Shown piece after piece: positions 62,410 through 64,000 of a DNA stretch of 64,000 nucleotides (positions are counted from its first letter, which is position 1; each line of letters starts with the position of its first letter). The translations under genes were made by a program, and so were the position numbers. A model generated the notes under the pieces. That model saw only the letters and a list, made by a program, of their open reading frames with translations. It was not told where the DNA came from and searched no databases. Where the stretch lies: contig CP054837.1 in the NCBI GenBank assembly GCA_028768525.1, positions 3,530,001-3,594,000 of the forward strand, written 5' to 3'. This DNA comes from Desulfobacter sp. Its GTDB lineage: Bacteria; Desulfobacterota; Desulfobacteria; Desulfobacterales; Desulfobacteraceae.

Positions 62410-63315
62410 CTATTTCAGTGCCTCCTTGAATTGGCTGGCAATGGTTTTCATATTTTCCATCCAGTCCTGGGCCAGGGGGTCTGCCGCCACCACCCGGCCG
62501 TTGATTTCCCTGGCGATGAGCCGGGCGCTTTTGGCGGAAAACTGGGGCTGGACAAAGAGGACCCGGATGCCGGCGTCCCGGGCATGGCGGATGAGTTCCA
62601 TGAGTTGGGCCGGTTTGGGGTCTTTCCCTTCCATTTCAATGGGGATCATGTCCAGGCCGAAGTCCCGGGCAAAATAGCCCCATGAGGGGTGGAAGACCAT
62701 GAACCGGGTGCCGGTTTTATCTTTAAACAGGTTGTGGAGCTCTTTTTCCAGGCCGTCGATTTCCCGGATGAAGGCATCGTAATTCTCCCTGTAAAAGGCG
62801 CGGTTGGCCGGGTCTTCTTCGGCCAGTGCCTGGCAGATGGTGTGGGCCTGGATTCTGACCAGGGCCGGGGAGGTCCAGATGTGGGGATCCATCCCGGTGT
62901 GGCCGTGGTCTGCTTCGTTTTGATGGGCGTGATCTTTATGGTGCTCGTGGCGGTCGTGTTCATGGGCGGCGATGGGGATCTTGGGGATGCCTTTATCCGT
63001 ATGGACCAGTTTCATTTTCGGATTGGAGGCAGTGATTTTGTCCAGCCAGAAATTTTCAAAGGGCACGCCAATGGAAAAGTAGAGCCGGGTCTTTGACAGA
63101 GCCGCCATCTGCGCCGGTTTGGGTTCATAGGTGGCGGGACTGGCCCCGGGCCGGACCATGACCTGGACATCCACCCTGTCTTTTCCGATACGTTCCACCA
63201 TGTATTGCTGGGGAAGAATGCTGACGGAGACAGGCAGGGGGGCCGAGGCAAAGGCCGTACCAACGGCCACGGCTGTGAGTATGATTGCAAAAGCTGATAT
63301 TAGTAGTCTGTTCAT
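62410..63315 (-). CDS. znuA: Zinc-binding periplasmic protein ZnuA
   Basis: A 301-residue cluster A-I binding protein. It has a signal peptide (residues 1-24) and a His/Asp/Glu-rich loop near residues 118-140, typical of zinc rather than manganese binders. MDPHIWTSP near 142 carries the ligand His, and FHPSWGYFA near 208 another. It is the first gene of the operon, with the Zur-like box in front. Confidence 0.92.
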   Translation of the reverse strand: MNRLLISAFAIILTAVAVGTAFASAPLPVSVSILPQQYMVERIGKDRVDVQVMVRPGASPATYEPKPAQMAALSKTRLYFSIGVPFENFWLDKITASNPKMKLVHTDKGIPKIPIAAHEHDRHEHHKDHAHQNEADHGHTGMDPHIWTSPALVRIQAHTICQALAEEDPANRAFYRENYDAFIREIDGLEKELHNLFKDKTGTRFMVFHPSWGYFARDFGLDMIPIEMEGKDPKPAQLMELIRHARDAGIRVLFVQPQFSAKSARLIAREINGRVVAADPLAQDWMENMKTIASQFKEALK

Positions 63316-63348
63316 GGCTCAGGTCCATCTTTTTATGTTTTGGCTTAT

Positions 63349-63367
63349 AATGCAACTTTATTGCATT
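63349..63367 (-). promoter_or_regulatory. Zur-type operator before znuA
   Basis: AATGCAA (63349-63355) and TTGCATT (63361-63367) form a perfect 7-5-7 palindrome 34 bases before znuA. A further TTGCAA half-like word lies at about 63376. Fur-family boxes have this form, and the zur gene ends the same operon. Confidence 0.7.
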
Positions 63368-63524
63368 TTTTGGAAATTGCAAGGGTTGCTAGGAGAAAAA
63401 AACGGCAAAAGGGGCGGCCGTCTCTTTTCAGCGTGCAACTAGATTGCAGGTTTTTAGGATTGATGGTAAGGGAAAAAGCGGATTTGAATCCAATTCAGTT
63501 TAACCCGAGATTCAGGAGAATCAG

Positions 63525-64000
63525 ATGCGGTCTTCAAAGATTATTCATACGGTCAGCTGTCATGCAGAAGGAGAGGTGGGGGATGTGATTGTGGGGGGGG
63601 TGGCGCCGCCGCCCGGGGATACCCTGTGGGAACAGTCCCGGTGGATCGCCAGGGACCAGACCCTGAGAAATTTCATGCTCAACGAACCCAGGGGCGGGGT
63701 GTTCCGACATGTGAACCTGCTGGTGCCCCCCAAACACCCCGAGGCCCAGATGGGCTGGATCATCATGGAGCCGGAGGACACCCCGCCCATGTCCGGATCA
63801 AACAGCATCTGCGTTTCCACGGTATTGCTGGAAGCCGGCATCCTGCCCATGGAAGAGCCCCGGACCCGTCTCACCCTGGAAGCCCCGGGGGGCCTGATCC
63901 GGGCCGTGGCCGACTGCGAAGGCGGCCATGTAAAGCGGATGACCGTCCATAACGTCCCTTCTTTTGTCCACCGGCTGGATGCGGACCTGGAAGTGGAGGG
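63525..64000 (+). CDS. Proline racemase family protein (5' part)
   Basis: The frame is open from ATG 63525, after AGGAG, to the end of the window and encodes the first 158 residues. It matches the proline racemase/hydroxyproline epimerase family: an HAEGE motif near residue 13, then GGVAPPPGDTLWEQ, LNEPRGG and MSGSNSICV near residue 90. The usual catalytic Cys of MCGHG is Ser here, a variant known in the family. The substrate cannot be decided from half a gene. Confidence 0.85.
   Translation, partial: MRSSKIIHTVSCHAEGEVGDVIVGGVAPPPGDTLWEQSRWIARDQTLRNFMLNEPRGGVFRHVNLLVPPKHPEAQMGWIIMEPEDTPPMSGSNSICVSTVLLEAGILPMEEPRTRLTLEAPGGLIRAVADCEGGHVKRMTVHNVPSFVHRLDADLEVE

Overview
The window looks like chromosomal DNA of an anaerobic member of the Desulfobacterota, most likely Desulfobacterales. 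That is an inference from the look of the housekeeping genes (rimO, htpG, a polyprenyl synthase, a Zur-controlled znu operon) and from the family types in the mobile DNA; no rRNA or other phylogenetic marker is present to prove it. The backbone is GC-richer with strong GGAGG-type ribosome sites. Two integrative elements with a patchier, more AT-rich composition interrupt it.

Region by region. (1) Positions 1-29131 are an integrative element whose tyrosine integrase lies beside the 3' end of a tRNA gene (29131-29206, minus strand). Its other end appears to lie just left of the window. It carries a DUF3987 protein, an inovirus-Gp2/YfjJ-like protein with an HUH motif, small zinc-binding proteins, an XRE repressor divergent from a lipoprotein gene, and a five-gene defence operon on the minus strand: Type III-like restriction subunit, methyltransferase, AAA ATPase, subtilisin-like protease and a UvrD-type helicase with a ParE/RelE-like N-terminus. 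It also carries a recombination module (ERF annealing protein, PD-(D/E)XK nuclease, CobS/MoxR-like ATPase, DUF3150 protein, VWA protein, RadC-like protein), in which many of the genes follow a terminator-like hairpin set directly before the ribosome site. (2) Positions 29262-35569 are backbone: a secreted protein, a polyprenyl synthase, rimO, htpG and a DNA-glycosylase-like/YbgA-like protein. (3) Positions 35701-59461 are a second integrative element of about 23.7 kb bounded by a 20-bp direct repeat. It carries a complete Type I-F CRISPR-Cas system (26 repeats, 25 spacers, cas1, cas2-3, csy1-4), a TIR-TPR protein, plasmid-like pieces (iteron-like repeats beside a winged-helix gene, a ParA remnant, an AT-rich inverted-repeat region), an intact IS21-family insertion sequence with a 6-bp target duplication, a candidate structured RNA, a regulator, an excisionase-like gene and a tyrosine integrase. 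(4) Positions 59443-64000 return to backbone: the gene whose 5' end was the insertion target, then zur-znuB-znuC-znuA with a Zur-like operator, and the start of a proline racemase family gene.

Both elements are therefore integrase-borne defence islands separated by about 6.5 kb of backbone. The first couples restriction-modification to an IetAS-like ATPase/protease pair; the second couples adaptive CRISPR immunity to a TIR effector. The insertion of the second element separated its target gene from its native promoter while restoring the reading frame, because the repeat that forms the attachment core includes the start codon.
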